Source: Dacryopinax spathularia (taxonomy: Eukaryota > Basidiomycota > Dacrymycetes > Dacrymycetales > Dacrymycetaceae). Taken from it: DNA of 64,000 nt. Made by a program: the position numbers and the translations under genes. The stretch spans positions 620,001 to 684,000 of the forward strand of contig JBBPFI010000011.1 in NCBI GenBank assembly GCA_037974965.1, in the 5' to 3' direction. Below, in pieces: positions 35,007 through 46,827 of this stretch (position 1 is the first letter of the stretch; each line of letters starts with the position of its first letter). Below the pieces are notes generated by a model, which saw only the letters and a program-made list of their open reading frames with translations, did no database searches and had not been told where the DNA came from.

Positions 35007-35517
35007 AACAATATACGCTGCCAAATTAATAAATATATGCTGCTCCCAGCGAGCAGGGGACAGATCGAGTGCTTGGGTTGAGTGAGAGCTCGATTGGGGT
35101 TAAGCTGTGATCGAGTCCGATCGCTGCGAGTCACCGATCGCGTCTCTCCTCCTCCCTTGGTCAAAAGAGGAAGAGGCTAAGAATAGATCCGCCGCGTCTC
35201 TTGCGATTCTTCCGTCGAAGGTGCGAAGGAGTGAGAAGCGTCGCTGTATGGGTCTCCGCCGGCCGCGTGGACCGGGCCAAACGCATTGACCGTCTGGCCA
35301 TCACAGCGTTCGTCGCGACCGCGCCTTTCGCTCTTTCCATCCTTTCCTCTTTGCAGTTCGACCGCTTCGTTCGCCTGTGTGCGTGTCATTGATCTTGTTC
35401 ACTCTTGATTAGTATCTACTTTCGTATGTGTGTACATTCATGAGTAGTGCATGAACACCCGCAGTTGACGCGTTTCTGCCAGCCAATACCCCCTCACACT
35501 CCTTCAAAAGATCAAAG
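35007..35517. promoter_or_regulatory. Divergent intergenic region
   Basis: About 510 bp between the divergent starts of the EF-hand-like gene and the GPI protein gene. No recognised motif. Confidence 0.45.
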
Positions 35518-37119
35518 ATGTTATCCCTCCTCATCTCCCTCCTCGCACCAGCAGCAGCGGTCCTAGCAGGCCCATGCGTAGAGTTCGACTCGAACTTCAA
35601 TCTATACGTGTTTGGGCTGAATGGGAAGGACGTCAATTTGGGGCCGCAGAGCTCGTGGAGCAGTACGTTGTCTTCTTTTCTCTCCTGCTGAGGGATGGGG
35701 GAGAGGGTGCTGATTTGTTTGGGTAGGCCCGAACCAGCAGACGATCGCCACTTCTGGCAGGCCGTGCGTACTCTTCATGTCCGACTTTTTGCATTGCTGA
35801 TGAATTGTTTGCAGTCCATTTGACGGCAACAACACCCAAGTACGTCTCCCCCTGCTCATCACTTACCGGGCATGACGTACTCACCCTTTTGGCGCTCAGT
35901 GCTTCCTCTCCCAATACAACAACGCGATCTACATCCTCGGCGCGGACAACTCCAACCCGGCCAACGTCTACGTCTACGACGCAGCCGACAACAGCTGGTC
36001 AATGTCGACCGTCACCCCTGCCGGTGCGGACCCTAGCTCGCTGGTGTCGATCCTGGACCACGACACGAACGTCTTCTATGCTCTGTCGGGCGGGACACTG
36101 TACCAGCTGGACTTTTCGAGCGTGACGAAGGCTGCGCCTAGTACGAGCGCGTGGGAGGCGGTGGAAGCGCCGAATTTCCAGACGACGGGGTATAGGCCTG
36201 TCATGGCGTTGGCGCAGAATCATATTCATTTCTTGGATGTGCCGGGGAACCAGGCGGGGCAGGCCAATATCTTCGTGATCCACTGTGCGTCCTCTTCTTC
36301 CTCTCTACCTGCTCCTATATTTCATTTTGATTTTGATTTTGTTTTTTTTTAATTATTCTATTCTATTTTTCAATGGTTTCCTTTGCCTTTGTTTTCGTCA
36401 AAGAGAGAATGTGCCTGATCCGCATATAGTCGCCTACTTCCAGCCTGAAGTCCAGAGCTACCCCGCTGCCAACGGAGGCCAGACCTTCCCCGCCACGCAC
36501 GGCCAGGCAACTTCCTTCTTCGACCCGAACAACAACGTCCAGCAGCAGTTTGCGTTCATTCCCGATGACAACTCTGCTGTTTATATCGTTAATGTCGAGG
36601 TCAGTCGTCCCTTCATCACAACTTTCCTTCTCTACCCCTACTCTCCGTCCCTCGCCCCTCGCTCTCGCTCTATGGCTTTTGTGAAGAGACCGGTGTGCTG
36701 ATAATTGCTTGTGCTTGTGTGCGCAGAACAACTCCACCATCCAACTCACCGGCCCGACCGACACGTCCGCCTCAACCTACGCAGCCTCCACCTCCGCCCT
36801 CGTCCAGCTCACCTCAGCCGGGTCAGTCTACTACATGCCATTCGATCAATCCAACCCCAGCGCCCAAAACCCCTGGACACACATCTCCGGCCTCGGGACC
36901 GCAGCCTCGGGCTCGGCGAGCGGGTCGGGCAGTGCGACGGGGTCGCCGACGAGGAGTGGGAGCGCAAGTGGGAGCGCGACGGGGAGTGCGAGTGGGAGTG
37001 CGAGCTCGCCTAGCGGGTCGGCGGGGAGCGCGAGGGGCGCTGCGCTGGGGTTGAGGATCCCGGGCGGGATGGTGCTTGCTCTGGGGGGAGTGGCGCTGGG
37101 GGCGCTGTTTTTCCTCTAA
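35518..37119 (+). CDS. Secreted GPI-anchored protein with beta-propeller-like body, 384 aa
   Basis: Exons: 35518-35662, 35727-35763, 35815-35839, 35900-36284, 36430-36599, 36727-37119. A signal peptide (MLSLLISLLAPAAAVLA) is followed by a region resembling Kelch/galactose-oxidase-like blades: NAIYILGADNSNPANVYVYD, then DHDTNVFYALSGGTLYQLD, then FDPNNNVQQQFAFIPDD. A Gly/Ser/Ala/Thr-rich stalk (~310-360) ends in a hydrophobic tail (GMVLALGGVALGALFFL), the classic GPI-attachment signal. Likely plasma membrane or cell wall. Ligand unknown. Exon 3 is only 25 nt. Confidence 0.82.
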
Positions 37120-37482
37120 GCATCGCCTGAGAAAAGACCACCTCCTTCACTGTTGTTTGAGGAGGTGAGGTGTGAGGAGGTTGCGGACGAGGGTCTGGAT
37201 TGGACTCTGGATTTTTCTTTTTGATTGCATGGACCGCATTTCCACAATTATGCTATCTTTTCATACATTGATGCTTCTTATACATTTGGAGTTCTAGCCC
37301 GTGTCTGGCTGACGGACCCACATCCCATTTAGCAACATCAGCTCGAAATGCTGGCAGCGAGTAGGCAGGTATGCGTGGCAATTCCGAACGATGACGTCGA
37401 AGACCCTGAGCGCCCTTCTCCTGCACACTACTACATATGTGAATAAATAAAATACGGACAGCCAACGGCCGCACCGCTGTAT
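37120..37482. other. Intergenic between same-strand genes
   Basis: About 360 bp; an AT-rich stretch near 37200-37260 probably holds the upstream gene's 3' end. Nothing else seen. Confidence 0.45.
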
Positions 37483-38502
37483 ATGCGCCTTCCTCTTAGT
37501 CGTGGTCTACCAAAAAGGACGATGTCCCCTCGAGTCTCTCATCTCCTATTCGACTTCGACTGCACGATAACGACGAGGGACACACTCCATCTGATCGCCT
37601 CAGCCGGGTACACACATCAGCTCCGGCACCACTCACACTCACAAGCGCACCCAACATCACCGCCGGGCGCATCCTCCTCCGCTCCCAAAGATTCGCAGCA
37701 AGTAGAGGAAGGACCTGTATTATCCGCACCTGGGTTTCCGTCGTGGACCGAATTCGGTGCTGCATACCAAGCGGACCTGGACGCCCATTCTGCCCAGTTC
37801 GGATCCCGAACCACGCTCGAACGGGAACTAGAGTACCTCGCTTCCCTCAAAAGCGTCGAACAAGCCTCTGTCCGCCGTGTCGAGCGCTCCGGGCTATTCA
37901 GGGGCGTAACAGAACCGGAGATCCGCGCTCAGGCAAAGTACGCACACGTACGCGATCCCGATGGCCTCAGGCGGGTATTTAAGGCGGCGCTGGAGAGAGG
38001 AAGTAAGGTGGGGGTGATCAGTGTTACGTGGTCTTCCGTCCTTGTCCGGGCTGTGCTGGGGACAGTCTTGGGAGATGAGGTTGTGGGGAAGGTGGATGTG
38101 AGGGCTAATGATGTTGTTCTTGATTCTGAGGGGAGGGGAACGGGGGGGTTGAGTAAGGAGGAGGGGGAGGGGATTGCGACGGGGGCTGATAAGTTGAGGG
38201 TGATGAGGGAGGTTACAGGACGGACAGGTGGGGTGGCAGAGCCAGACGGGGAGGGGAAAGGGATGGTGGTGTATGTTGGGGATAGCACGACGGACTTGCC
38301 GCCGTTGTTGGAGGCGGATGTGGGGGTTGTGGTGGATGATAATGCGGGTTTGAAGGAGACGTGTGAGCGGGTGGGTGTCAAAGTCCTGCAGGGGTTGGAC
38401 GGACTACTGGCTGGGAGTGTGAACGGTGGAGCTGGAGGAGAGAGGACGCTATACAATATAGAGGACTGGAGCGAGCTACTGGCGCTCGTGGACGGACGAT
38501 GA
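37483..38502 (+). CDS. HAD-superfamily phosphatase, up to 339 aa
   Basis: Single exon. HAD motif I is LLFDFDCTITTRD (nucleophile and acid/base Asp), motif II is probably VGVISVTWSSVL, and motif IV is VVYVGDSTTDLPPLLEADVG. HAD hydrolases transfer phosphate through an aspartyl intermediate using Mg2+. The region between motifs I and II contains a helical cap (EFGAAYQADLDAHSAQFG). The layout resembles fungal YNL010W/thiaminase-associated HADs. Two Met codons are possible: 37483 (MRLPLSRG) and 37522 (MSPRVSHLLFDFD). The second puts the nucleophile at residue 11, usual for the family, so it is the more likely start. No intron or targeting signal seen. Confidence 0.85.
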   Translation: MRLPLSRGLPKRTMSPRVSHLLFDFDCTITTRDTLHLIASAGYTHQLRHHSHSQAHPTSPPGASSSAPKDSQQVEEGPVLSAPGFPSWTEFGAAYQADLDAHSAQFGSRTTLERELEYLASLKSVEQASVRRVERSGLFRGVTEPEIRAQAKYAHVRDPDGLRRVFKAALERGSKVGVISVTWSSVLVRAVLGTVLGDEVVGKVDVRANDVVLDSEGRGTGGLSKEEGEGIATGADKLRVMREVTGRTGGVAEPDGEGKGMVVYVGDSTTDLPPLLEADVGVVVDDNAGLKETCERVGVKVLQGLDGLLAGSVNGGAGGERTLYNIEDWSELLALVDGR

Positions 38503-38605
38503 TATGCGGCCACTGATGTATTTGTACCATCTATCCGCACTGGTCTATCAGACCCCATTACATTATACACCCCAAGATAATCCCAATCCGATGCCCAAAA
38601 GATAT

Positions 38606-40291
38606 CTACACGCGCGACTCGACGTAGTCCCGCTCGGCCTTCTCGCCCTCGGAAGCGTTGTCAGCAGTCGTGTGCTCGCCGTGCTCCTTGAACCTCTCGG
38701 GGAGCTGGGCGTTCGGCCCATCGAGCAGGGTGCTGAGCTCCTCGAGCGTGGGGCCCTTAGTTTCGGGGTAGAAGAAGATACTGCGCAGAATATCAGCATG
38801 TTGTGTTGGAAGCGACGAGAAAAGGAACGTACATGATGGTCAGCTCGCATGCCAGCCAGACAACGTAGACGATGTAGAACTTCCAGGAGATGTTCGCCAG
38901 CCCGATGGGGTTGATGAATTGGTTGAAGGCGGAACCGGCACGGGAGAAGGTCTGGGTGATTGCGACACCCTTGGCGCGGGACATGAATGGGTAGATCTCG
39001 ATGATGAAGATATACGTGAGGGGCATCATCGTGTTGTAGAAGGCGTAGTAGATGAAGATCATGGCGACTACTGCACCAGCCGCAGCGTGGTTCGCGGCGT
39101 TGTTGGCGAACACACCGGACGCGGCTGTCCAAGCAGCGAAGACGAGGAACATGCCGGTGTAGGAGATGAGATATTGGGTGCGGCGGCCGATGAGGTGGGT
39201 GACGAATGCGCCGGAGACACCGGTGACCAGGTTCCAGCATTGCAGACCGAGGTTGATGATGTTCTGCTGACGCTTGACGGTGATACCCACAGTGGCGAGG
39301 ACTTTGGCGAGGTAATATGATACGAGACCGTTACCGGACCACTGAGAGAAAAGACCGACACAGGCAGCGATGAAGACACGCTTGCGGTTGCCAGGGGTCT
39401 TGAGCAGGTCGATCCACCTCCCCTTCTTGCTGTCTACCTCCTCGCGGATATACTGCTTGATCTCTTCAAACTCGGCAACGACGAAGGCATTGTCCCGGTC
39501 ACCCTCTGCATGGTACTTGACAAGAATCTCGAAAGCCTCATCTTCACGGCCCTTGGAAACGAGCCAACGCGGAGACTCAGGGATGAACCAGATGAAGGCG
39601 AGCTGCAGGAGTGATGGACCAAATTGAAGAAGAGAAGGAAGTCGCCAACTCCAGTCGTTTGTCCAAGAGAACGTTCCGAGCGTCACACCAGCGGCAATGA
39701 TGGAGCCGGCGTACCAAGACTCGTTGAAAAGACCGGTGAGCACGCCACGCTCCTTCGGGTAGGCAAGTTCGGATATGAGTTGAGATGCACCGCCAATTGC
39801 GAAGGGGATACCGGCACCAAGGAAAAGACGAGCAACAAGGAACATGCCAACTAAGATCCAGGTAAGCCTGTTAATGGAAATGACAAAGAAGGAATAAACA
39901 TACTGTTGACCGAAGCAGTTTGCAAAATCACGCCGATGAGGATGATGATGGAGCCAACAATGATGGAAGGCTTGCGACCGAGGCGATCGTTGCATAACGG
40001 CACCAGCGGAAGCGCGATCACCGCACCAATCGAGAAAGCAGCGGTGATAACACCAAGGATGGCGCCTTGCGGGTTGTGGAAGTAGTCCAACCATGGCTGA
40101 ACGGCTTGAAGACCGTTGAGGACTGAGCCGTCATATCCGGAGGTCATCTCTACACCGAGTGCAGCAGGAACCAAGCACATGTAAAGTGTGCGCAGGTTCC
40201 GCTTCTGCCACCATGGCGTGTGGTCCAGGGAAAGCAGATGGTTGACATGCGACTGTTCCGCAATCCTGTGTGCAGCATTATTCGTGGCCAT
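38606..40291 (-). CDS. MFS sugar transporter (lactose-permease-like), 526 aa
   Basis: Exons: 39904-40291, 38833-39850, 38606-38780; introns 53 and 52 bp. Starts MATNNAAHRIAEQSH. Shows GYDGSVLNG, NDRLGRKPS, ARLFLGAG, PESPRWLVSKGR, HLIGRRTQ and YPETKGPTLEEL, in the order of fungal sugar symporters, with 12 hydrophobic segments. It is the same general subfamily as the transporter at 13.5-15.2 kb, but intron positions differ after the first, so it is not a recent copy. Plasma membrane; substrate unknown. A TATA box and GC palindromes lie upstream. The convergent HAD gene ends only 103 bp away. Confidence 0.9.
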
Positions 40292-41746
40292 GGCGGTTGG
40301 CTGAGATAAGAAGCGTGAGAAGGCCGATGCAAGGGTGGCTGGTGCTTCTTCGGAAGGTGCGAAGAGAAGCAGTGGGGCCCCATGCTCGAAGAACTTGCAG
40401 CTTATATAGCGCTTTCGGCGCTATTTCGCCAAGTGTGGGCCCCACGGCGTCCCCGCAGTTCTCCGTACCGGTTTTCTGATGATCGGTTCAACATTTTGAG
40501 GGGTCGTATTTCTCTCGGCTCCGGACGTTTGCCCTTTTGGGATCGGCGGTCCGGACGCGTACGACGATACGCAAACTAGGCGATATGCCAAGTCGCGCTT
40601 GCGAGATTGGAATATAAGCTGCGACATGGCCGAGTTGACTCAGTGCCCGTGGCGCTGACTTTTCAAGCCTATTTTCTCCCGGCTTGGCCCTCGGAGGGAG
40701 CCGGCTCCGGAAGGGTTGCCAAATGGGGCAATGTTGGCTTACAAATCATACGGTGCGCGTCACCACTGTCGCAGGCGCCTATTCAACGCTGAGAGGCAAA
40801 ATGTGATCCCTGAACGGTGCCTGAACCCTCCGGCGGTCGATCGCCCGATCGCTGTCTCGCTTCTGAGGAAACGCAGCGGGTATCCTCAGCCAGCTTTTCG
40901 CACATGCACGTTTCTTCAGCGTATCGCTCAGGAGCCGGATGACAGAGTTTCTTCGTCGGCGTGAGCAGTGGGCGAACAGCAGAATCAGACAGGCTGAACG
41001 TTCACATCGGCGTAGTAACCATACGGCGTACCGGCGTTGGAAGTAGTCAGTATGTAGCATTATTGGTGCAACACAGTATCAGAGATAATTCGGCAAGCAA
41101 GTTGACAGACCTTCTTGGACCTATCGCTTGGGACGAGTCCTCGGCAGGAACTGCGCCCCTGTTCCAAGTTTTGGTGGCTGCGTGTAGCTCCTGAGACTGG
41201 TTTGCATCTCCATTTGGACTTTCCGGAGTCCCGCACTACGCCCCAGATTGAGGAACGCTAAGAAATTGCAACAGTGCATTTCACATACCCGACGGTGGTA
41301 GGACTCCGGTCCCCATTTGGTCAAGGCATACTTCCAGGCCCTCTTGTCGCAATTGAGTGAGAGCGCATTCTACTGAAGCGGCCGACATAACAGAGGTAAC
41401 AGTTCTCGGGTTAGACGCGAAAATTCACACCAGTGACCAGAGACTATCCTCAATTTACAGACCTGAAAGCTTTGTCCAGGGCGCGGATCAGAGTTACTGG
41501 AGAGCCTCCAAGAGAGCCATAGCTTCTATCTTCCCTTTATGCCGATGTGCCTTTGGCAGTCTGGCCTACAAGGCTGCGGCCGCAGAGCGGTTACAACATT
41601 CTATCATTTCGTATGCATTCGCTACACTCAAGACAACAGGTAACATCCAGTCATAGATATCAATGGAAGGGGAATACAAACCGAAGATAAAGGGAGCTAA
41701 CAAGCGACCACAGCAACCTGCACAACCTGTCTTCTACATTCCCAAA
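40292..41746. other. Intergenic, promoter of sugar transporter
   Basis: About 1.45 kb. The part next to 40291 is the transporter promoter (see TATA box and palindromes). The rest shows no gene; open frames are short and overlapping. The part near 41640-41746 is probably the 3' flank of the TKL kinase gene. Confidence 0.5.
40373..40445 (-). promoter_or_regulatory. TATA box, hairpin and GC palindromes
   Basis: On the minus strand a good TATA element (GCTATATAAG, core 40402-40408) sits about 110 bp upstream of the transporter ATG. It is flanked by TGGGGCCCCA (40373-40382) and GTGGGCCCCAC (40435-40445). Overlapping the TATA box is a perfect inverted repeat, ATAGCGC (40406-40412) and GCGCTAT (40418-40424), with a 5-bp spacer. 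Confidence 0.5.
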
Positions 41747-43622
41747 TCAGGCTGACCATAGCAACGCCTCAGTCTCCTGCAGCGCCTGCTGCATGGAAGG
41801 TCGGTCCTCTGGTCGGAACTGCCAGCACCGCATGCAGAACTGCCACACTGCGTCCGTCAGACCCCGCTGTACGACCTCGGGCTCCGTCGGCCGCTTTGGG
41901 TTCTTGCCACTGCAGACGTCGGTTACGATTTGGAAGGCGTTCCGGGTATCTGAGAAAGGCTTCTTGCCCGTCATAATCTGCGCAGCTGTGAACCCTCCCT
42001 CCTATGACTGAGGGATGACAGCGAACCCACCTCGAGAATGACCCTCCCAAAGCTAAACACATCGCTGGGGAACATGGGCTTCACCTGTCCACTCATCATT
42101 TCTGGTGCCATCCACCTGGCGGCCGTTGCAGCGATGGACGTTGAATTGATATTGTCTGAGCCGACGGCAGCGAGACCAAAGTCGCATATTTTAGCATCAC
42201 CCGCACCGTCAATCAAGATGTTGGTCTAGTATATTCTGAACCAGCCAAACTAAAGGAGGGACGGATGGAGGACGTACCCCACGAAGATCGCCATGAACAA
42301 CTCCGTGCCTATGCAGGTACTCCACGCCTCTAGCTGTACCTCGAATCTTCGGAATCGGTCAGTTGGCCTGCAAGGGAAGAACCAGTTGCGTAAACTCTTA
42401 CAATCCGGCGCCTATCACAGTTCGGATTATTAGTGATAAACATGATGGAGTTCTGGTTCTCCATCCAAGGCGAGATGAGCGCGATGGACGGGCACTGATC
42501 TCGGGCGAGCCCGAAACAAGGGAGGACGTTATCGTGCCGAAGACTCCGCCAGAGGTTGGCCTCTTTACGAAAACGCTATAAGTGCACGTCAGCTCGGCCC
42601 ATGAGCTGTCCTCACCATACGCACTTCAACGCGTTCCGGCGAAGCTTTGTGCTCCCTCAAGCCTTTGATTGCCACCAACCGTGTCTCCCAAGCAAGGCCT
42701 TGCCATACGTCGGAGGAGCTGCCACCAGCCACTGGCTCACGCTGCAATTTGCGCACTTGTCCCGTCAAATCAACAAGGGGAGGCAAGTTCCCCGAAGCTG
42801 TGGATACGGCGGACAGACCGTGTCCCAGGGCGACTTGTGCGCTTGGATCCTCCCTGTTGAGAGACATGCGGGTAATACCCTTTCGATTGATGAATACGAG
42901 CACTTGCGAAGGCAAGGAGCGCTCACCTTTTGAATTGCCTCCATCAGGTCTCCGGTAGTAGACTTGGCGATTTTATTATCTCTGATCTCCTTCACGAGCG
43001 CCTCCAGATTTTCGTGCCTGCTGATAAGCTGTAGCAACAGCTGCGTCTGCAGAATTTCTTCTTTCGCAATATGAGCCACAGCGGTATTCTGTGCGAGTCC
43101 ATCGATATCGTTGCCGGTGTAGCAGAAGATTGAAAACGGACCTGGTACTTCTGAATAGCGGTGTCCAGCATCCCATTCAGCTTTGCAATGTCTTGCCCGA
43201 AGCTGTCATTCCTGATGAACTGCCGTATGAAACCCCGCTCCTTCCATTCCCTCGTCTTCTTCGCTACGCGGTCTAACACACTGCACATGCCTGTTAGCGC
43301 CAATTATTGGAGAGGCCGAGAGTGGACTGACTCTGTGCACTCGTCAATTGCTGCTGACATCCTTGTTCCTTCCAGGCCTTGCAGGTTCTCGTTCAGGTTG
43401 ATAATGAGCTGTACGCATCGATCTCGAAGGGTTTTGCAGTCCTCCTACTCAGCAAGTATGTCTCAGTATGCCCAGGAGATGTCTCAGGAAATAGACGCCC
43501 ACCTGGTGCAGCTTGACGTCTTGCACGTTATCGTAAATCTGCTTTAGCAGGGAAGCAGCTGCTCCAAGACCTGGGACGCCAGATACATCGGCGATGAGGG
43601 TTAGTATTTGTGCGGGATCCAT
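41747..43622 (-). CDS. TKL-type protein kinase with N-terminal helical bundle, 478 aa
   Basis: Exons: 43503-43622, 43332-43444, 43142-43280, 42927-43088, 42616-42849, 42402-42575, 42278-42346, 42031-42225, 41747-41977. Residues ~1-180 are predicted helical (MDPAQILTLIADVSGVPG, AAASLLKQIYDNVQD, then VLDRVAKKTREW), a region common in basidiomycete kinases and reminiscent of the MLKL-type four-helix N-domain. The kinase domain has the loop GGSSSDVW, VAIKGLR (Lys), KEANLW (Glu), VVHGDLRGTN (catalytic Asp and Asn; Gly replaces Arg of HRD), CDFGLA, RWMAPEM and DRPSMQQ. All residues for catalysis are present, so it is likely active; substrate unknown. The exon 5 donor was set at 42615 because the nearby GT at 42620 breaks the frame. 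The 42850-42926 acceptor is atypical (gggag). Confidence 0.82.
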
Positions 43623-44157
43623 GGTGAAGGATGGTGATGGGTATGAATGGATGATGTGAGGGGGTATATCACCAACCGGGGTTGCCACGACGATGCCCCT
43701 GAGGTAGACATGATCAACAGCGGTATGCGGGCTGCCAGCGGAGGCCGAATGTGGCTATGCAGTGATTATTGTGGAGGTAAGGGGGGCAGGGAGCGCCATG
43801 AGGCTAATATTTGATTGAATGGATATCTGATTATGATGAGCCAAACCGGGATACGAAGCCACCACGTTTCCAAACCGGGGTCTTATGTACAAAGGGGCCG
43901 GCCTCTGCCCAAAACTGACCTGCCAGCGAAGCACTGGCAGGGAAGCACATGACCCAAGCCAATTGCACGCCCAGAAAGACGAATTATCACACTCTCTAGT
44001 GGCGGTGTTTAATGAAATAGCCGGGCGGAAACAAAATTTGGGAGAAGAGTCAGCTTTGGGATACTCAGGGTCAAATCCCGGTGTAATTGGCAATACTCGA
44101 TACTCGAGCAACGAGATCAACAGATACCCCACCTCCTCCCATTCCCTTATCCCATCC
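43623..44157. promoter_or_regulatory. Divergent intergenic region, kinase / ENP2
   Basis: About 535 bp between divergent starts. The ENP2 frame stays open back to 43885 but has no family similarity before 44158, so this is taken as non-coding. Confidence 0.5.
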
Positions 44158-46608
44158 ATGTCTGGCCTGGCACTCGACCCCGGGGCTGTCAAGGTCTACA
44201 CAGTCAATGGCGCCCCATCCGCTTCCTCCTCCTCCTTACCTGACTGGCTCACACGGAAACGACAACAGAAAGGCAGGGGAAAGAGGTCTCGCACAGAGCA
44301 TGTCGAGGGCACCATCGACCTGGTCCAGCACTTTGAATTCCCCGAAGCCAGCAATCGAATACGAACCACAAGGGATGGTCACTTTGCGGTGGCGACAGGA
44401 ACGTACAAGCCTCAGATGCGCGTGTTCGACCTGGATCAGCTTGCGATCAAGTTTGAGAGGCATTCCGAAGCAGAGAATGTAGACTTTCTCGTGCGTCAGG
44501 TTGATTTTCGCTCTCTCACTTACGATTGACGAGTTTGGCAGATTCTGTCGGATGATTGGACAAAGACAGTACATCTACAAAGCGATCGATCCATCGAGCT
44601 GCACAACCAGTCTGGGTTTTGGTACAAAACACGCATACCCCGATTCGGTCGCGCCTTGGCCTACCACAGCCCATCATGTGACGTCTTAGCTGGTGGTAGT
44701 GGATCAGAGGTGTTCAGACTGAATCTTGAGCAAGGAAGGTTCATGTCGCCTCTCGATCTCAGTATGGGAGGCGAAGGCGACATAGAGGGGGTGAACGCTA
44801 TCGATGTCAACCCTGCCCATCAACTGTTCTCATTCGGCACATCCGGAAACGGCACTGTTCAGTTTTGGGATCCAAGATCAAGAACGCGAGTAGGCGTACT
44901 TCGAATACCCGGGTCTCATCTGGCACCCACCGGCGGGGGGCTCGGCAATAACGCCATGGATACCGACTTGGCTGTCACAGCTCTCTGCTCGAGGTTGGAC
45001 GGCCTCAACCTTGCTGTCGGTACGTCTACGGGGCATACGTTGCTGTACGATATCCGATCGAATCGGCCGTACGCTGTGAAGGATCAAGGATACGGCTTGC
45101 CGGTGGAAAATGTTACATGGATTGAGGGCGGCCATAAGATGGCGAGCGAAAACCTTGTGCTGAGTGCAGACAAAAAGGTCCTGAAGATCTGGGACCGTGA
45201 GACCGTACGCAAAACTGCATTCTTCAGTTGCGTCTGTCTGACGGGCATTTCATGTAGCCTTCCACCAACTTCACCTCCGTCACCCCTGCTAACGATGTGA
45301 ACCACGTCCATCATCTGCCCGGATCCGGCCTAATCATGCTTGCTAATGAAGGCATCCAAATGACTACCTATTACATCCCACAGCTTGGCCCCGCACCCAA
45401 GTGGTGCAGCTTCCTGGATAACATCACGGAGGAGATGGAGGAGCAAACAACGCGAAATGTCTACGAGGACTTCAAGTTTGTAGAGCGCTCTGAGCTCGCC
45501 ACGCTTGGACTGGACCACCTCGTGGGCACGCCCGCTCTCAAGCCGTACATGCATGGATATTTCGTCTCAGCCGAGCTATACGCCACTGCACGTCTTATCT
45601 CCAACCCGTTCGCCTATGCAGAGCATAGAGAGAGACTCGTTCGGGAGAAGATGCAGAAGATGGCGGAAACACGTATCCGCACGAGAAAAGATCTGCCCGG
45701 CGTAAAGGTAAACAAGGCGTTGGCCGAGCGGCTGAAGAAGACGGAGGAGAAAGCGGCTAGGAAGGCCAAGGCTTCGATCTCGAAGGCGGATGTTGCGACG
45801 TCTTCGGCCAAAGATCTCGTCGCCGACCCGAGATTTAAGGAGCTCTTCGAGAATCCCGAGTTCGAAATTGATGAAAACAGTCGCGAGTTTGCCCTCATCA
45901 ACCCGTCTACGGCTGCGCAGAAGGCAGTAAGTCGAAGGTTGCAGCTATCTGGGACCTCATATACTGACCTCTTGCAGAAACTGCGCCGCGACGAGGATGA
46001 AGAGGACGATGTGGCCGAAATGGAGGGTAGTGGGATGGAAGACGACGAAGGAGGGGACGATGACATAACGGATAATAGTGATGAGGAAGGTTCGCCTACA
46101 ACTTTCTATCTCGTGGCTCTCTGTCTCCGTGGCTAACGGATGTGTAGTCTACCACTCTAGCAAAGCGGCGGCGGCTCACACTCAGGGGTCTTCCATCCGA
46201 GCCGTGTCCAAGCCGAATGGCCGACAATCACGGGCCCCACCCCCACGGCTCGTTTCCTCATTTTCCTCGAAGCAAGGCGTCGTACGCAGCACAGATACGG
46301 AAGTAACTTTTGGACAGCTTCGTCGCACAATCACCGGCCAGCAAAAGGTGTTGCAGACGGGAAGAGAGTCGCACTCCGTAACGGCAGCCAGGCCTACTGC
46401 CGATGGCGGCATGGAGATCAGCTTTATTCCCTCCTCCGGCAAAGAACCGAAGGAGCGGCCAAAGCCGTCAAAAAAAATGGAGACTTTCGGAGCTGGGCTG
46501 CAGAAAGGGGTTGTGGAGGATACGCAGGAGGAGACGGGCCGTGGTGGGAGGACACATCGGAGGACCGGTATAAGGAGTGGAAGCAAGAACGTGTTCCGGA
46601 GGTTGTGA
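44158..46608 (+). CDS. ENP2: Ribosome biogenesis protein Enp2/NOL10, 745 aa
   Basis: Exons: 44158-44490, 44542-45204, 45258-45926, 45978-46089, 46148-46608. Starts MSGLALDPGAVKVYTVNG. A WD40 propeller fills residues ~20-400 (VQFWDPRSRTRVGVLR, HTLLYDIRSNRPYAVKD, LKIWDRET, WCSFLDNITEEMEE). It is followed by the diagnostic NUC153 motif (DPRFKELFENPEFEID), a Lys/Arg-rich helix (LAERLKKTEEKAARKAKAS), an acidic segment and a Gly/Arg tail. Enp2 is a nucleolar factor of the early 40S/SSU processome. Length and domain order match fungal orthologues. Confident assignment. Confidence 0.93.
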
Positions 46609-46827
46609 ATGGCCGCAAAAGTTCGCTTCGAGTCTCTCATCATCTAGCCGTACAGTGTACCCATATCATTGACGTCGCATCATAGCTGTACAAGCACGTC
46701 TTCTCTTGACTTGGATGACCCTGTCATTACTCACGAACCCTTCCACGGACTTTCCGGGTGCTAATTCATTGTTACTGTTTGCGGCGAGTACACGTCCACG
46801 ACGGTATTGACAGATTCCCTGCACAGT

